Part shown: positions 1 through 7,700 of the stretch, one piece after another
How positions within the stretch are numbered: position 1 is the stretch's first letter
Layout of the letters: every line of letters starts with the position of its first letter
Assembly: GCA_007129495.1 (NCBI GenBank)
Contig: SKVJ01000009.1
Coordinates: 1-64,000, forward strand
From: Dehalococcoidia bacterium
Lineage (GTDB): Bacteria > Chloroflexota > Dehalococcoidia > GIF9 > AB-539-J10
Length of the DNA: 64,000 nucleotides
Direction of reading: 5' to 3'
Program-made: the position numbers and the translations under genes
Notes under the pieces: model-generated
The model's database searches: none
The model's input: the letters and a program-made list of their open reading frames with translations, nothing else
What the model was told of the DNA's origin: nothing

Positions 1-130
1 CGAGAGAGACCGCCAGCAGTACGGCAGCAATCGCAATACATGCGAGGCGCACACCCCGCCGCCCAGCAATACAGGCGAGGCATACACCTCGCCGCTCAGC
101 GAGCCAGTCAAGCGCCTTTCTGATCCTCAC
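1..130 (-). CDS. Truncated N-terminus of a membrane or secreted protein
   Basis: The gene starts at a GTG (128-130) and runs off the left edge, so only about 43 residues are visible. A strong AAAGGAG ribosome binding site lies 5-6 bases before the GTG, and the start follows the stop of the zinc-ribbon gene by two bases, so it is probably the next gene of the same operon. The visible part is a basic N-terminus followed by a hydrophobic run rich in Ile, Ala, Val and Leu, as in a signal peptide or first membrane helix. The family cannot be told from this fragment. Its place after the SipW-type peptidase suggests an envelope role, which is inference. Confidence 0.55.
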   Translation of the reverse strand, partial: MRIRKALDWLAERRGVCLACIAGRRGVRLACIAIAAVLLAVSL

Positions 131-132
131 GT

Positions 133-363
133 TCACTCCTTTTCGCTGTCCTGATTCTGTTGCAGGGACGCAGTCAGGACGTCCAGTGCAGTGTCACATC
201 GCTCACAGGTCTGGTGTTCGGGCTGCAGCAGTGCCCAACCGTAGTAGACCGCCCTGCACTCCGGACACGTTCCTTTTGGAGTACTCACACCACCTCCCTC
301 CCGGACCGTCCCGCGGGGTGTCGCCGGTGTCTCCGGTCGTCCCGTGAACCGGTGAACCTGCAT
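133..363 (-). CDS. Small zinc-ribbon protein
   Basis: This is a 76-residue protein. Cys33-Cys36 and Cys53-Cys56 form two CxxC knuckles, the pattern of a zinc ribbon that binds one structural Zn. No other domain is visible and the ends look disordered (Pro/Thr-rich N-terminus, acidic C-terminus). Its ATG overlaps the last base of the stop codon of the upstream signal peptidase gene (TGATG), so the two are probably translationally coupled. It may be an accessory or regulatory factor of the secretion cluster, but the sequence does not show what it binds. Confidence 0.6.
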   Translation of the reverse strand: MQVHRFTGRPETPATPRGTVREGGGVSTPKGTCPECRAVYYGWALLQPEHQTCERCDTALDVLTASLQQNQDSEKE

Positions 364-1547
364 CAGGACTCCTCCACCGGCGGCACGGATCGGTTGATGA
401 ACATCTCCTTGAACGCAACGGAGATCCAGCCCACGTCGCGGACCGTATACACATGCACGCCCACGACGTTATCGGCCAGCACCGGCTCCCTGTCCGGGTT
501 CTCGTTCGCGTCACCCTTGGTGACGAAGTACGTCCTGCCTCCTGTCTCCTCGATGTCCACCACTCGATGCAGCACCGCCGGCTGCTCTACGGACCGGAAC
601 TGGATGACGTCGCCCGGCTGTATCCGTGCGGGAGACTTCCTGGCAATGATCGCCACGTCGCCCACATCAAGCGCCGGCCTCATGCTCCCGCTGCCCACCA
701 GCACCGGCTGCAGAGGGAACAGTCCCACCGCGAACCAGATGATGAGCACCGCCACGATGCCGGTGGCCAGCCAGCCGCCGAGGGAACCCTCCTGTTGTCG
801 CACCTTCGGCGGGGCTGCCACAGATTCACCGGTGTAGAAGCTGTTTACGAGTATCATGCCGATTATGGGCACGGCCGTCCCCGCGAGCGTGGTGAACACC
901 CACGAGAGATTGGGCAGAACAGGGCACAGCCACCAGAACGCCTCCACCACGCCACGGTAGGCGATGGCTGCGCGCCACCCGGCCAGGTACGCGAGGTAGG
1001 ATGCCAACAGGTTCGCCGCCAGCAGCGGGAACACCGTGTTGCCGAGGTAGCGCACCGACTCGATGTTGGCTCCCAGGCCAAGCAGTCTGCCTGCCGACAG
1101 GTTGATGAGCGTGAACAGCAGTGTCGCCCCCACGATAGCAGCCACCGCGTGGCGTCTGCTGAAATGATTGATGAGCCACGCCCGGCTAAGTTCGATGCCA
1201 GCGAGCATCGAGCCTGCGAACACGATATTGGTGAGGATGCCCGTCGGTGTGAACGAGTACGGGCTCGTGCCGAAGCCCGAGAACAAGCCGGTGATGAGCA
1301 GCACTGCCACGTGGAACACGCCCACCAGCAGCGCCAGGTAGCACAGCGTGGAACGTTGATTCCTGCGCGCCAGGGGCTGCTGCCTCGGAAGCCGCAGCAC
1401 GAAGAACGCCAGCGCCGCCCACATCGCCGGCCGAATCACGTAGGATTTCAGCCCACCGTCTATGGGCAGCCGCGGCAACAGGTAGCTGGTCGCCACGTAG
1501 ATGGCCACCAGCCCCAGGACAATCACCATCCAGCCGTTCCTGCTCAT
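363..1547 (-). CDS. SipW/ER-type signal peptidase I with polytopic N-terminal domain
   Basis: The protein has 394 residues with the start at ATG 1545-1547, chosen because AAGGA stands seven bases before it. A longer frame upstream has no such signal. Residues 1 to about 280 hold several hydrophobic segments. The C-terminal ~110 residues form an S26B signal peptidase domain: Ser288 in the GSGSM motif, His327 in LHRVV, and a KGDANENPD acidic box. His in place of the usual bacterial Lys marks the ER/archaeal/SipW branch, which cleaves TasA/CalY-type preproteins. Four likely substrates lie directly upstream in the same direction. The polytopic N-terminal half is much longer than in Bacillus SipW (about 190 residues in total). 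Its role is unknown. Confidence 0.85.
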   Translation of the reverse strand: MSRNGWMVIVLGLVAIYVATSYLLPRLPIDGGLKSYVIRPAMWAALAFFVLRLPRQQPLARRNQRSTLCYLALLVGVFHVAVLLITGLFSGFGTSPYSFTPTGILTNIVFAGSMLAGIELSRAWLINHFSRRHAVAAIVGATLLFTLINLSAGRLLGLGANIESVRYLGNTVFPLLAANLLASYLAYLAGWRAAIAYRGVVEAFWWLCPVLPNLSWVFTTLAGTAVPIIGMILVNSFYTGESVAAPPKVRQQEGSLGGWLATGIVAVLIIWFAVGLFPLQPVLVGSGSMRPALDVGDVAIIARKSPARIQPGDVIQFRSVEQPAVLHRVVDIEETGGRTYFVTKGDANENPDREPVLADNVVGVHVYTVRDVGWISVAFKEMFINRSVPPVEES

Positions 1548-1611
1548 TCGGATTCCTTTTTCAGTTACGCCGGTATTCCGGCGCGCGATATGCCACACGA
1601 GGCGCAGGCAC

Positions 1612-2199
1612 TCACGCCTTGTTCAACGCCTCGGAGATGTTCTTCATTGCCTCGTACTGCTTCGAGGTTATGGCCGCGGGATCGTCCGCCCTGTCCTCCA
1701 TCCCGGCGATGATCTCTGCCGCGGTGGCAGACGATGGCGATTGCAGCTCGAGGAAGTTCTCAGCATCATGCAACGTAACGTCATGGTAGGAAGACAGGTT
1801 CAGCCTGCCGGATGCCACGTTCAAGAGGGTGGCAAGATACTGTCTCAGGAACCGCGACTCCGATGTGCTGCCACGCCCGCTTCCAGCCCTGAAGACATCC
1901 GCCATGCCATCTGTCGTCGTTGGCCCCAGCCACATCGAGCCGGTATCTGCATCGACGAGGAATTCCAGGACCTGCGCCTCGGTATATGTCTTGTGGCTGT
2001 TCCAACTGCCCCAGAAACCGGGGCTGCCGCCTTCGTCCGGGTCTTCCCAGTTACCGGTGCTGATGGAGCCGCTGATGATCACTTCATCGATCCATGCACC
2101 ATAAACGACGCCGATAGAACCAACGGCGATGAGAACAGACAGACAGAGCACTGCAAGTCTGCTGGATGTCACTCTTCCCCGCTTCTTCGAGAGACTCAT
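1612..2199 (-). CDS. SipW-dependent-type signal peptide protein
   Basis: The start is ATG 2197-2199 with an AGAGGGA ribosome binding site, giving 195 residues. A basic N-terminus precedes a hydrophobic core that ends in GSIGVVYGAW followed by IDEVIISGSISTGNW, the hallmark of SipW-dependent signal peptides (cleavage expected near VYG-AW). The mature part is acidic and Ser/Thr/Gly-rich at first, then apparently helical. It does not align with the mature parts of the three neighbouring paralogues, so it may be a minor or adaptor subunit, as TapA is to TasA in Bacillus (inference). It ends 65 bases before the start of the signal peptidase gene. Confidence 0.75.
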   Translation of the reverse strand: MSLSKKRGRVTSSRLAVLCLSVLIAVGSIGVVYGAWIDEVIISGSISTGNWEDPDEGGSPGFWGSWNSHKTYTEAQVLEFLVDADTGSMWLGPTTTDGMADVFRAGSGRGSTSESRFLRQYLATLLNVASGRLNLSSYHDVTLHDAENFLELQSPSSATAAEIIAGMEDRADDPAAITSKQYEAMKNISEALNKA

Positions 2200-2311
2200 C
2201 GCTTCCCTCTGTCGTCCTTCATTTCTTGTCAGTCCGAGCCTCGCTTTGGGATACGGGGGCAGGTGCCCCGGAATATTCCTCCGTAACACCTGCCACCCTG
2301 ACAAGCTGCCG

Positions 2312-2965
2312 TCATGGCAACGGGTACTCGTCCCACTGGACAGCGACGAGCGTGATACTGAAACTCAGAGTATCGTTCTGCGGGGCTGGCTGCAGCACGT
2401 GCATCCACAGGCTAAACTCGAGGAACGAGGGTCCCGGTTCTATCTGGGCCCCAAAGTTGTCCCCGTACCGGATCTCGAAGTCATACACTCCATCTCCGCT
2501 GAGGTCCAGCGGAACATAGCTCACCGATGTCAACTTGGTTTCATTAATGAGCACGTGATCGATCTTCAATGGGACCGTGCCACAGTTCATCACGTAGAAG
2601 CTGAGTGAGTTGAAGTAGCACGGGTACGCGTTGTGAAGCGTGACGTTCAGCGTCTTGCCGTCAGCGCTAAGCTCGCACTCTCCCCACCCTACATTCTTGT
2701 CCACCAACCAGAAGCCTCGCCCCTGTTCATCAGGAGCAAAGCCGGGGTTGGCGCCGTAGTCCGGTGTCAGAGTTGGGTAGTCTCCACCTGGGTTGACCGG
2801 AGGGTGCGGATCAATGAAGACACAATCGGTGAACCGCCAACAGAGCGAGCCTGTAGTGACCGAGCCCTCAACGGTAACCTCGTCCGTCCACGCCGCGTAC
2901 GCCACACCCAGCGAACCGAGTGCCAGTACCAGTGAAAGGGTAAGTAAGCCTAGTCTCTTCTTCAT
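2312..2965 (-). CDS. SipW-dependent-type signal peptide protein (TasA/CalY-like paralogue)
   Basis: The protein has 217 residues. The start ATG 2963-2965 is preceded by an AGGTGAG site. The signal peptide has the core SLVLALGSLGVAYAAWTDEV followed by a VEGSVTTGS strand. The mature part shares with the next two upstream genes a block near AYPCYFNSLSFYV...CGTVPLKI and a C-terminal AVQWDEY, so these are paralogues and probably beta-sandwich proteins like TasA (family knowledge). It carries several Cys residues that could form disulfides outside the cell. The expected location is extracellular or on the cell surface after cleavage by the neighbouring peptidase. Confidence 0.8.
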   Translation of the reverse strand: MKKRLGLLTLSLVLALGSLGVAYAAWTDEVTVEGSVTTGSLCWRFTDCVFIDPHPPVNPGGDYPTLTPDYGANPGFAPDEQGRGFWLVDKNVGWGECELSADGKTLNVTLHNAYPCYFNSLSFYVMNCGTVPLKIDHVLINETKLTSVSYVPLDLSGDGVYDFEIRYGDNFGAQIEPGPSFLEFSLWMHVLQPAPQNDTLSFSITLVAVQWDEYPLP

Positions 2966-2985
2966 CGCTGCTCACCTCTTTCTTG

Positions 2986-3027
2986 GGCCGTGTGGCACCG
3001 AGCTGGAAAGCTCGGTGCCACACGGCC
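2986..3027 (-). other. Perfect 19-bp hairpin between two SipW-substrate genes
   Basis: The arms 2986-3004 and 3009-3027 are perfectly complementary, with a four-base loop (GGAA on the plus strand, TTCC in the transcript). The hairpin sits 11 bases after the stop of the 3039-3722 gene and 20 bases before the start of the next gene. No T-tract follows it in the direction of transcription, so it is more likely a processing, stabilising or attenuation element than a standard terminator. Confidence 0.6.
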
Positions 3028-3038
3028 TGAAGCGTCTA

Positions 3039-3722
3039 TTACCCGTTATAGGGGTAGAAACCCGCTCCTTCCTGGTACTCGTTCCACTGTATGGCCTGGA
3101 TCATCGCCTCAAACGACCCTTCGAGGTTCATCAGGTCGTTGTCCTGCGGCAGATGGATTGTCATCGCCACAAGGATCCGGTCGCACTCATGCACCTGGAC
3201 ACCTACGTCTACCGGGTCACCAAGGAAGTCATGAATGTCGTCTTCGCCATGCACGTACCCTGGAAGAACATGCCATGCCATGAACTGGACGTCGAGGTTA
3301 TCGATAAGGGCCTGGTCACCAGTGACGTCCGTCACCTCCGCGTACAGTTTCGCTGGGACGCTTCCGTTGTAGTGCAGCAGGAAGTCAGCCATCAGCGTCT
3401 CGCATGGGAAGGCGTTTTCGAACGAGACGACGATGTCAGCCTCGTCTCCTTCCCCTGCACGAGCCGACGCACTTGCGACCGGCCAATAGTTAGCGTCGTC
3501 CGCGTAAGGGTCGTCGCCCATCCAACCGTGCCAGGACACCATCTCGTCGGTCTCGAGGTCTTTGTAGATGGCTGAACCGGAGTAGTCGACGACATTCAGT
3601 TCGACAGAACCGGTGTTAACCGTGCCCTCGATGGTGATCTCGTCCGTCCACGCGGCATAGGCCACGCCAAGGCTGCCGAGTGCAAGAACGAGCGCCATGG
3701 TAAGCAATCCTATCCTTCTCAT
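3039..3722 (-). CDS. SipW-dependent-type signal peptide protein (TasA/CalY-like paralogue)
   Basis: The protein has 227 residues with ATG at 3720-3722 behind GAGGAGG. The signal peptide runs MRRIGLLTMALVLALGSLGV, then AYAAWTDEITIEG. The mature chain contains ENAFPCETLMADFLLHYNGS, a PQDNDLMNLEGSF segment and a C-terminal IQAIQWNEY, all mirrored in the 4155-5192 gene. It is acidic (many Asp/Glu), as expected for a secreted surface or fibre protein. A structured repeat (3797-4036) lies just upstream in its probable 5' leader. Function by analogy is extracellular matrix or fibre formation. No catalytic motif is visible. Confidence 0.8.
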   Translation of the reverse strand: MRRIGLLTMALVLALGSLGVAYAAWTDEITIEGTVNTGSVELNVVDYSGSAIYKDLETDEMVSWHGWMGDDPYADDANYWPVASASARAGEGDEADIVVSFENAFPCETLMADFLLHYNGSVPAKLYAEVTDVTGDQALIDNLDVQFMAWHVLPGYVHGEDDIHDFLGDPVDVGVQVHECDRILVAMTIHLPQDNDLMNLEGSFEAMIQAIQWNEYQEGAGFYPYNG

Positions 3723-3796
3723 CTTGTATTTCCTCCTCAGTCTGTCAGTCCGCGCTGTGCGGCTTCATTGCCTCACAAGTGCGGCATCAACCACAA

Positions 3797-4036
3797 CCAC
3801 CCCATCTTCGACTTGAGGTGTGCCTTACCCGGCTTCGCACCAACCCATTGCGCCGCGACATCTCCCGGACTACAATGCAGTCCGGGCGGCCGGACCGCGT
3901 TCCTGCCACAGCGGGTTGGGCTCCAACCTGTAGTCCGCTGCGGCAACTCCTGTATCCACAGGACGGGCGTTGCTCGCCGGTCGCCCGCGACCGACCTCTC
4001 AGGCCTCATCGAGCCTTTTCGCGGGCAGCTCGGCAG
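3797..4036 (-). repeat. Structured intergenic repeat, copy 1
   Basis: This 240-base segment is repeated at 5267-5505 in the same orientation. It contains a string of hairpins kept in both copies: 3864-3871/3879-3886 (loop acaatgc), 3914-3919/3923-3928, 3948-3953/3958-3963 and 3979-3984/3987-3992. In the first hairpin one A-T pair is T-A in the other copy, which keeps the pairing. The element ends 74 bases before the start codon of the SipW-substrate gene at 3722, so it could be a 5' leader RNA or a DNA-level repeat. No known riboswitch class was recognised. Confidence 0.8.
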
Positions 4037-4154
4037 TAATTCGTCACCACACACTTCTGGTGTCTGTTCCGCGCCGCCCGGAATCGGATTCCGGTTCCGT
4101 CCGGCGCTTCACTTGTTAAGGTTCACTAGTGCGGGCTTACCCGCAGTTGCGGTA

Positions 4155-5192
4155 CTACGCCTCCATAACATTGACGTGTACGCCGTAGTAGTTGTTCTCG
4201 GGGATTTCGTCGCTGGGACTGGCCCAAGGGCTTGACATCGCCGTGTACTTATACGCGAACAACCCGGAAGCCGGAGTTCCGCTGGGCGCCTCTTGATAGT
4301 CCTGGATGTAGACGTTCTCACCGTTGTAGGTCGAGAACAGCCAGCCATCAAGCAGGGTGACCGTGATGGTCACGAAGCCGTCTGACGGCGCAGAGAAGTG
4401 CACCCAGCCGACATGTGTGTCCGTGCCGGCGATGAGGCTTACGGTCAGCGGCTCCCCACCATAGGTTACGTACATGGCAATGTCGGCGTTGTAGCTCTCG
4501 CCCTCGGCCCAGGCGGACTCGTGACCATTTCCGGGCTCGACGCCATTCTCGTCATCGTCGCACTCGCTCCACTGGATGGCGTTGATACTACCCGAGAACG
4601 ATCCCGTCAGGCCCTGGAGGTCGTTATCCTGCGGTATCTCCACACAGATCTCGACAATGACGTAGTCGCAATAGTGCATCTGCAACGGCTCGTCGACGTC
4701 AAGCGCGTCACCCCTCTCACCGTCCGCGTCAGACCGGTAGAAGTTCACCACTGCATAACCACTCTCCCACAGATCCATCAGCCACGGCTCTTCCGTATCG
4801 ACGTCCACGCTCACATACGCCGGGACACTGCCGATGTAGTGCACCAGGATGTCAGCACAGAATTCAACGCCCGGGAACAGGTGATCGAACTCGAAAATAA
4901 CGTCAGCTTCGTCATCATCGTCACCGGTTCTGGCTGCGGCCCAGCCAATCGGCTCAGGCAAGACTGGAACACCCACAGGGTCTCCCAGTGGCAGCCATCC
5001 CGTGAGCACCTCTATTCCGTGCTCGTCCACCTTCCAGGCCTCAGTACCGGAGTATGCGACGACTTCCAGTTCGACACTACCGGTGGTAACCGACCCTTCG
5101 ATGGTTATCTCATCCGTCCACGCGGCATAGGCTATGCCAAGGCTACCGAGCGCAAGAACGAGCGCCATGGTAAGCAATCCTATCTTTCTCAT
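4155..5192 (-). CDS. Large SipW-dependent-type signal peptide protein with extra C-terminal domain
   Basis: The protein has 345 residues. The start is ATG 5190-5192 behind GGAGGAAG. An upstream in-frame ATG would add 26 charged residues ahead of the signal peptide and is rejected. Residues 1 to about 25 are almost identical to the signal of the 3039-3722 paralogue (MRKIGLLTMALVLALGSLGI). Residues ~30-215 match the paralogue, ending in INAIQWSE. A low-complexity acidic linker (DDDENG) then leads to a second ~120-residue domain rich in Gly, Thr and aromatic residues, possibly a pre-peptidase-type beta-sandwich (inference). It is probably the largest extracellular subunit of the set. Confidence 0.8.
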   Translation of the reverse strand: MRKIGLLTMALVLALGSLGIAYAAWTDEITIEGSVTTGSVELEVVAYSGTEAWKVDEHGIEVLTGWLPLGDPVGVPVLPEPIGWAAARTGDDDDEADVIFEFDHLFPGVEFCADILVHYIGSVPAYVSVDVDTEEPWLMDLWESGYAVVNFYRSDADGERGDALDVDEPLQMHYCDYVIVEICVEIPQDNDLQGLTGSFSGSINAIQWSECDDDENGVEPGNGHESAWAEGESYNADIAMYVTYGGEPLTVSLIAGTDTHVGWVHFSAPSDGFVTITVTLLDGWLFSTYNGENVYIQDYQEAPSGTPASGLFAYKYTAMSSPWASPSDEIPENNYYGVHVNVMEA

Positions 5193-5266
5193 CTCTATCT
5201 TCCTCCACCCCTTTGTTGCGTTGCCCCGGGGAGACTCGCTGTCCTTCCCTCGGGCTTTCACAACCT

Positions 5267-5505
5267 CCACCCCATCTTTGACTTGAGGCGTGCCTTACCC
5301 GGCTCGCAGCACCCCTTTGCGTCCCGACTTCTCCCGGTCTACAATGCAGACCGGGCGGCCGGACCGCGCTGTTGCCACAGCGGGTTGGGCTCCAACCTTT
5401 ACTCCGTTGCGGCAGCTCCTGTGTCCACAGGACGAGCGTTGCTCGCCGGTCGCCCGCGACCGACCCTTCGGAGCCTCTCGGCTCCCTTCGCGGGCATCTC
5501 GGCAG
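5267..5505 (-). repeat. Structured intergenic repeat, copy 2
   Basis: This is the second copy of the 3797-4036 repeat, again 74 bases upstream of a SipW-substrate start codon (5192). Its conserved hairpins are 5333-5340/5348-5355 (loop acaatgc, with the swapped T-A pair), 5383-5388/5392-5397, 5417-5422/5427-5432 and 5448-5453/5456-5461. Its outer end touches the stop codon of the receiver-domain gene (5513). Loop sequences and stems are kept while the linkers drift. Confidence 0.8.
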
Positions 5506-5512
5506 GGAATTC

Positions 5513-5908
5513 TCAATAGATCTCTTCATATCCGTTCCACGCCAGCCGGAGCAGGTTCCTCGCCCTGGCCAGCAGTTCTCTTGTATCCACAGGCGGCGAC
5601 ATATAGACATCTACGCCCATCTCGAAGTACGGTATGGCGTCTCCGCCATCGCAGCTCGCACCCAGCATGATCACCGGCACCGGACACCTGTCCCAGAGAT
5701 AGCCCATCAGCTCCCTGCACCCGTTACGGGCCGATCTCTCGGCCATGACGATAAGGTTGGGACAATGCAACATCACTTCATGCAGTGCCTGCTGCGTGTC
5801 GCTGCCAAGGGCGGTCACCCGATAACCGGACACTTCAAATACCCGCCGGAGGTGCTGCCGCACCTCGGCGTCCGGTTCGATCAGTAGCACCCTGTCAGCA
5901 GACAACAC
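5513..5908 (-). CDS. Degenerate receiver (REC-like) single-domain protein
   Basis: The protein has 131 residues, starting at GTG 5906-5908 (a later in-frame GTG is possible). The pattern is a CheY fold: RVLLIEPDAEVRQHL at strand/helix 1, NLIVMAE at strand 3, PVIMLGA at strand 4 and GVDVYMSPPV at strand 5. Where strand 3 normally ends in the phospho-accepting Asp there is Met-Ala-Glu, and the conserved Lys of strand 5 is replaced by Pro. It is therefore probably a pseudo-receiver that cannot be phosphorylated normally and may signal by binding a partner. It lies upstream of the SipW cluster on the same strand, with repeat copy 2 between. Confidence 0.65.
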   Translation of the reverse strand: MLSADRVLLIEPDAEVRQHLRRVFEVSGYRVTALGSDTQQALHEVMLHCPNLIVMAERSARNGCRELMGYLWDRCPVPVIMLGASCDGGDAIPYFEMGVDVYMSPPVDTRELLARARNLLRLAWNGYEEIY

Positions 5909-5920
5909 AGGACCACAGTA

Positions 5921-6492
5921 CTACGGACCGTCGTCACTTTGAATACCCGGGCGTTCCCGTTCCGTTCCAGAAGTGTTCCATTTGCGTCCCATAACCGTCC
6001 CGCAGGAAGCGTCCAAACATGAAAGGGCCGGGCACAGCGACAACGTGTGGAAAATGAAGGGGTGCTCGCGAACGCCCCCGAGGAGGCAGGTATGAGATGG
6101 CGACAGGCAGGTGGCCCGCGGCGCGTCAGTCAACGTACGAGGGGTTCGGAGACGGCGCAACCGCATCCAAGTGCGGAATGGCGTGCGGAATGGCGTGCGG
6201 TATGTGGTGGGCGCTTGTAGATTCAATTCCTGGGGCCGGTTCGCACACCGCCCGCCTGGGTGGTGGGAGTGGTCGCGTAGGGACGCCACATGTGGCGTCC
6301 GTTGTCCGGATAACTCCATCACCGAGCAACACAACCGCGGTTCCACCGCAGAACAACGGACGGAACATGTCCCGTCCCTACAACGGAATTGAATTCGCAC
6401 GCGCCCACCATATACCCAGGGCCGGTCTGACACCACAACCGTGGGCGTGCATTCGGAAGGATGGCGGGCCGTCCGGAAACGGCCCGCCACGA
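5921..6492. other. Intergenic region with tandem repeat and MITE-like element
   Basis: No convincing gene is present. Reading frames here on both strands lack family features. The region holds a short tandem repeat (12-mer gtgcggaatggc, about 2.5 units, 6171-6200) and the inverted-repeat element 6199-6416 described separately. Confidence 0.6.
6199..6416. repeat. MITE-like element with ~31-bp terminal inverted repeats
   Basis: The ends 6199-6229 and 6386-6416 are inverted copies of each other (26 of 31 positions match by eye). Inside are the palindrome ggacgccacatgtggcgtcc (6281-6300) and a gggacatgttccgtcc-like motif in inverse form (6361-6377). It has no coding capacity. Parts of it recur at 8696-8838. 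Size and structure fit a small non-autonomous mobile element. No transposase source is visible in the window. Confidence 0.6.
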
Positions 6493-7437
6493 TTACGCTC
6501 CTCGCGCTTTCTTCTGCGCGTACCTACGGTAGCCCCACAGACCGAGGGCCGCTGCAACTGCGATCAGGATCACCGCGGCTGCCACATTCCAGGTGCTCTG
6601 ACCTGCCACTATCACCCTGACAGGCACCGAAGGCGGTGCGGACGAGAGCTCAGGAGCACCTTCCACGCTCAGGGTAGTCAGATAATCGCCGGCTACGGTA
6701 CCGGCAGGAGGCACAATTGATACCAGCACTTCAACATCGTCCCCCGGGGGGAGATCTTCGATCACTTCAGGCTCGAAGCCTATGGTCCATTCTTCGTCAC
6801 CCACGTCCGGAGGCGTGGTAGCCGATAGCGTTACATTCTCCATTCGTGCCGTACCTATGTTCAACACGTTCAATCCAAACGTTGTCTCACCGCCGGCCGT
6901 GACCCGCGCGGTCTCGATATCTCCCGCGGTCTCTGCATCAAGCTCATACCTGGGGGTGATAGACGCGGTTACAGTCGCGCTGTCCTCGAGGTCGCCGGAA
7001 GATGCATGCACCTCGATCTCATAATCTCCGGGCTCGGGATAGAGCCAGAACGGAGCCATTGCAACAACGACGATAGGGCGCTGCACTTCGTACGGCTGAA
7101 GGAATATTGCGGAAATCTGCTGCTCCAGATCATGTGTGGATTCTGCGACGTACGTCAGCCAATCGGTCGGGCCCGTCACTGTCAGGTCAAACGACCTCCC
7201 CATGGGGTCACCGGAGCGATAGACGAACTCAACCTCAAACTGAAACGGCGCATCACCCGGGCCTTCCATAGCGGGGAACTTGGGTACGATCTGAAATATC
7301 TCCTCGATGTCCGGAAGTCCGCGGGGAACCTCCTCATCCTCATCCGCCGAAACCACCACCGGCGCCATAGCAGCACCAGCGAGGGCGGCAACACACAGCA
7401 ATGGTGCTACCAGTCTAAGAAGCTTCGAGTTACGCAT
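6493..7437 (-). CDS. Secreted, C-terminally anchored NEW3-type surface protein
   Basis: The protein has 314 residues with ATG 7435-7437 behind an excellent GGAGGTGAT site. An N-terminal signal peptide (about residues 1-31, ending AMAPVVVSA) is followed by an acidic region. Two beta-sandwich-like repeats follow, the second (about 165-275) resembling the NPCBM-associated NEW3 domain (FGLNVLNIGTARMENV, then PPGDDVEVLVSIVPPAGTVAGDY). A single membrane helix and a basic tail (RRYAQKKARGA) end the chain. The expected topology is extracytoplasmic with a C-terminal anchor. NEW3 domains occur in surface or carbohydrate-active proteins. No catalytic residues are visible. Confidence 0.7.
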   Translation of the reverse strand: MRNSKLLRLVAPLLCVAALAGAAMAPVVVSADEDEEVPRGLPDIEEIFQIVPKFPAMEGPGDAPFQFEVEFVYRSGDPMGRSFDLTVTGPTDWLTYVAESTHDLEQQISAIFLQPYEVQRPIVVVAMAPFWLYPEPGDYEIEVHASSGDLEDSATVTASITPRYELDAETAGDIETARVTAGGETTFGLNVLNIGTARMENVTLSATTPPDVGDEEWTIGFEPEVIEDLPPGDDVEVLVSIVPPAGTVAGDYLTTLSVEGAPELSSAPPSVPVRVIVAGQSTWNVAAAVILIAVAAALGLWGYRRYAQKKARGA

Positions 7438-7700
7438 TCGGTATCACCTCCGGGCAATAATCAATCCTGTGCGAAATGCCGGCGGGTCATCCACACACCG
7501 GCCATAGTTTATAACCTTATACCCAATCCTTCGCGCTCCCCCGCCGGAGCGACGCCCCCGGAAGGGTAGAGAATACGGCCGTCATACGCAACGCACCGTC
7601 GGCAAACATACATCACGGCTGTGCTCCCACACACGGCAGCGCCGATACAGCCGTCCCGGCTCATTCTCCACCCCCCGGTACATAAGAGGCCGTTGCCGGC

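Noticed and set aside
453-1712. Long plus-strand reading frame (over 400 codons) opposite the signal peptidase gene
   Set aside because: Composition is Arg/His/Gln-rich without any family feature. It is the antisense shadow of a clear gene with a good ribosome binding site.
5267-5505. Resemblance to a c-di-GMP-I (GEMM) riboswitch: on the minus strand copy 2 of the repeat contains gggacgcaaag
   Set aside because: The first half of the GEMM core (AGGGCAAACC and the GAAA hairpin) is missing, and copy 1 does not keep the motif (it reads gcggcgcaatg).
6171-6200. Short tandem repeat, considered as a CRISPR fragment
   Set aside because: Units are 12 bases, directly abutting and without spacers. 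No cas genes are present.
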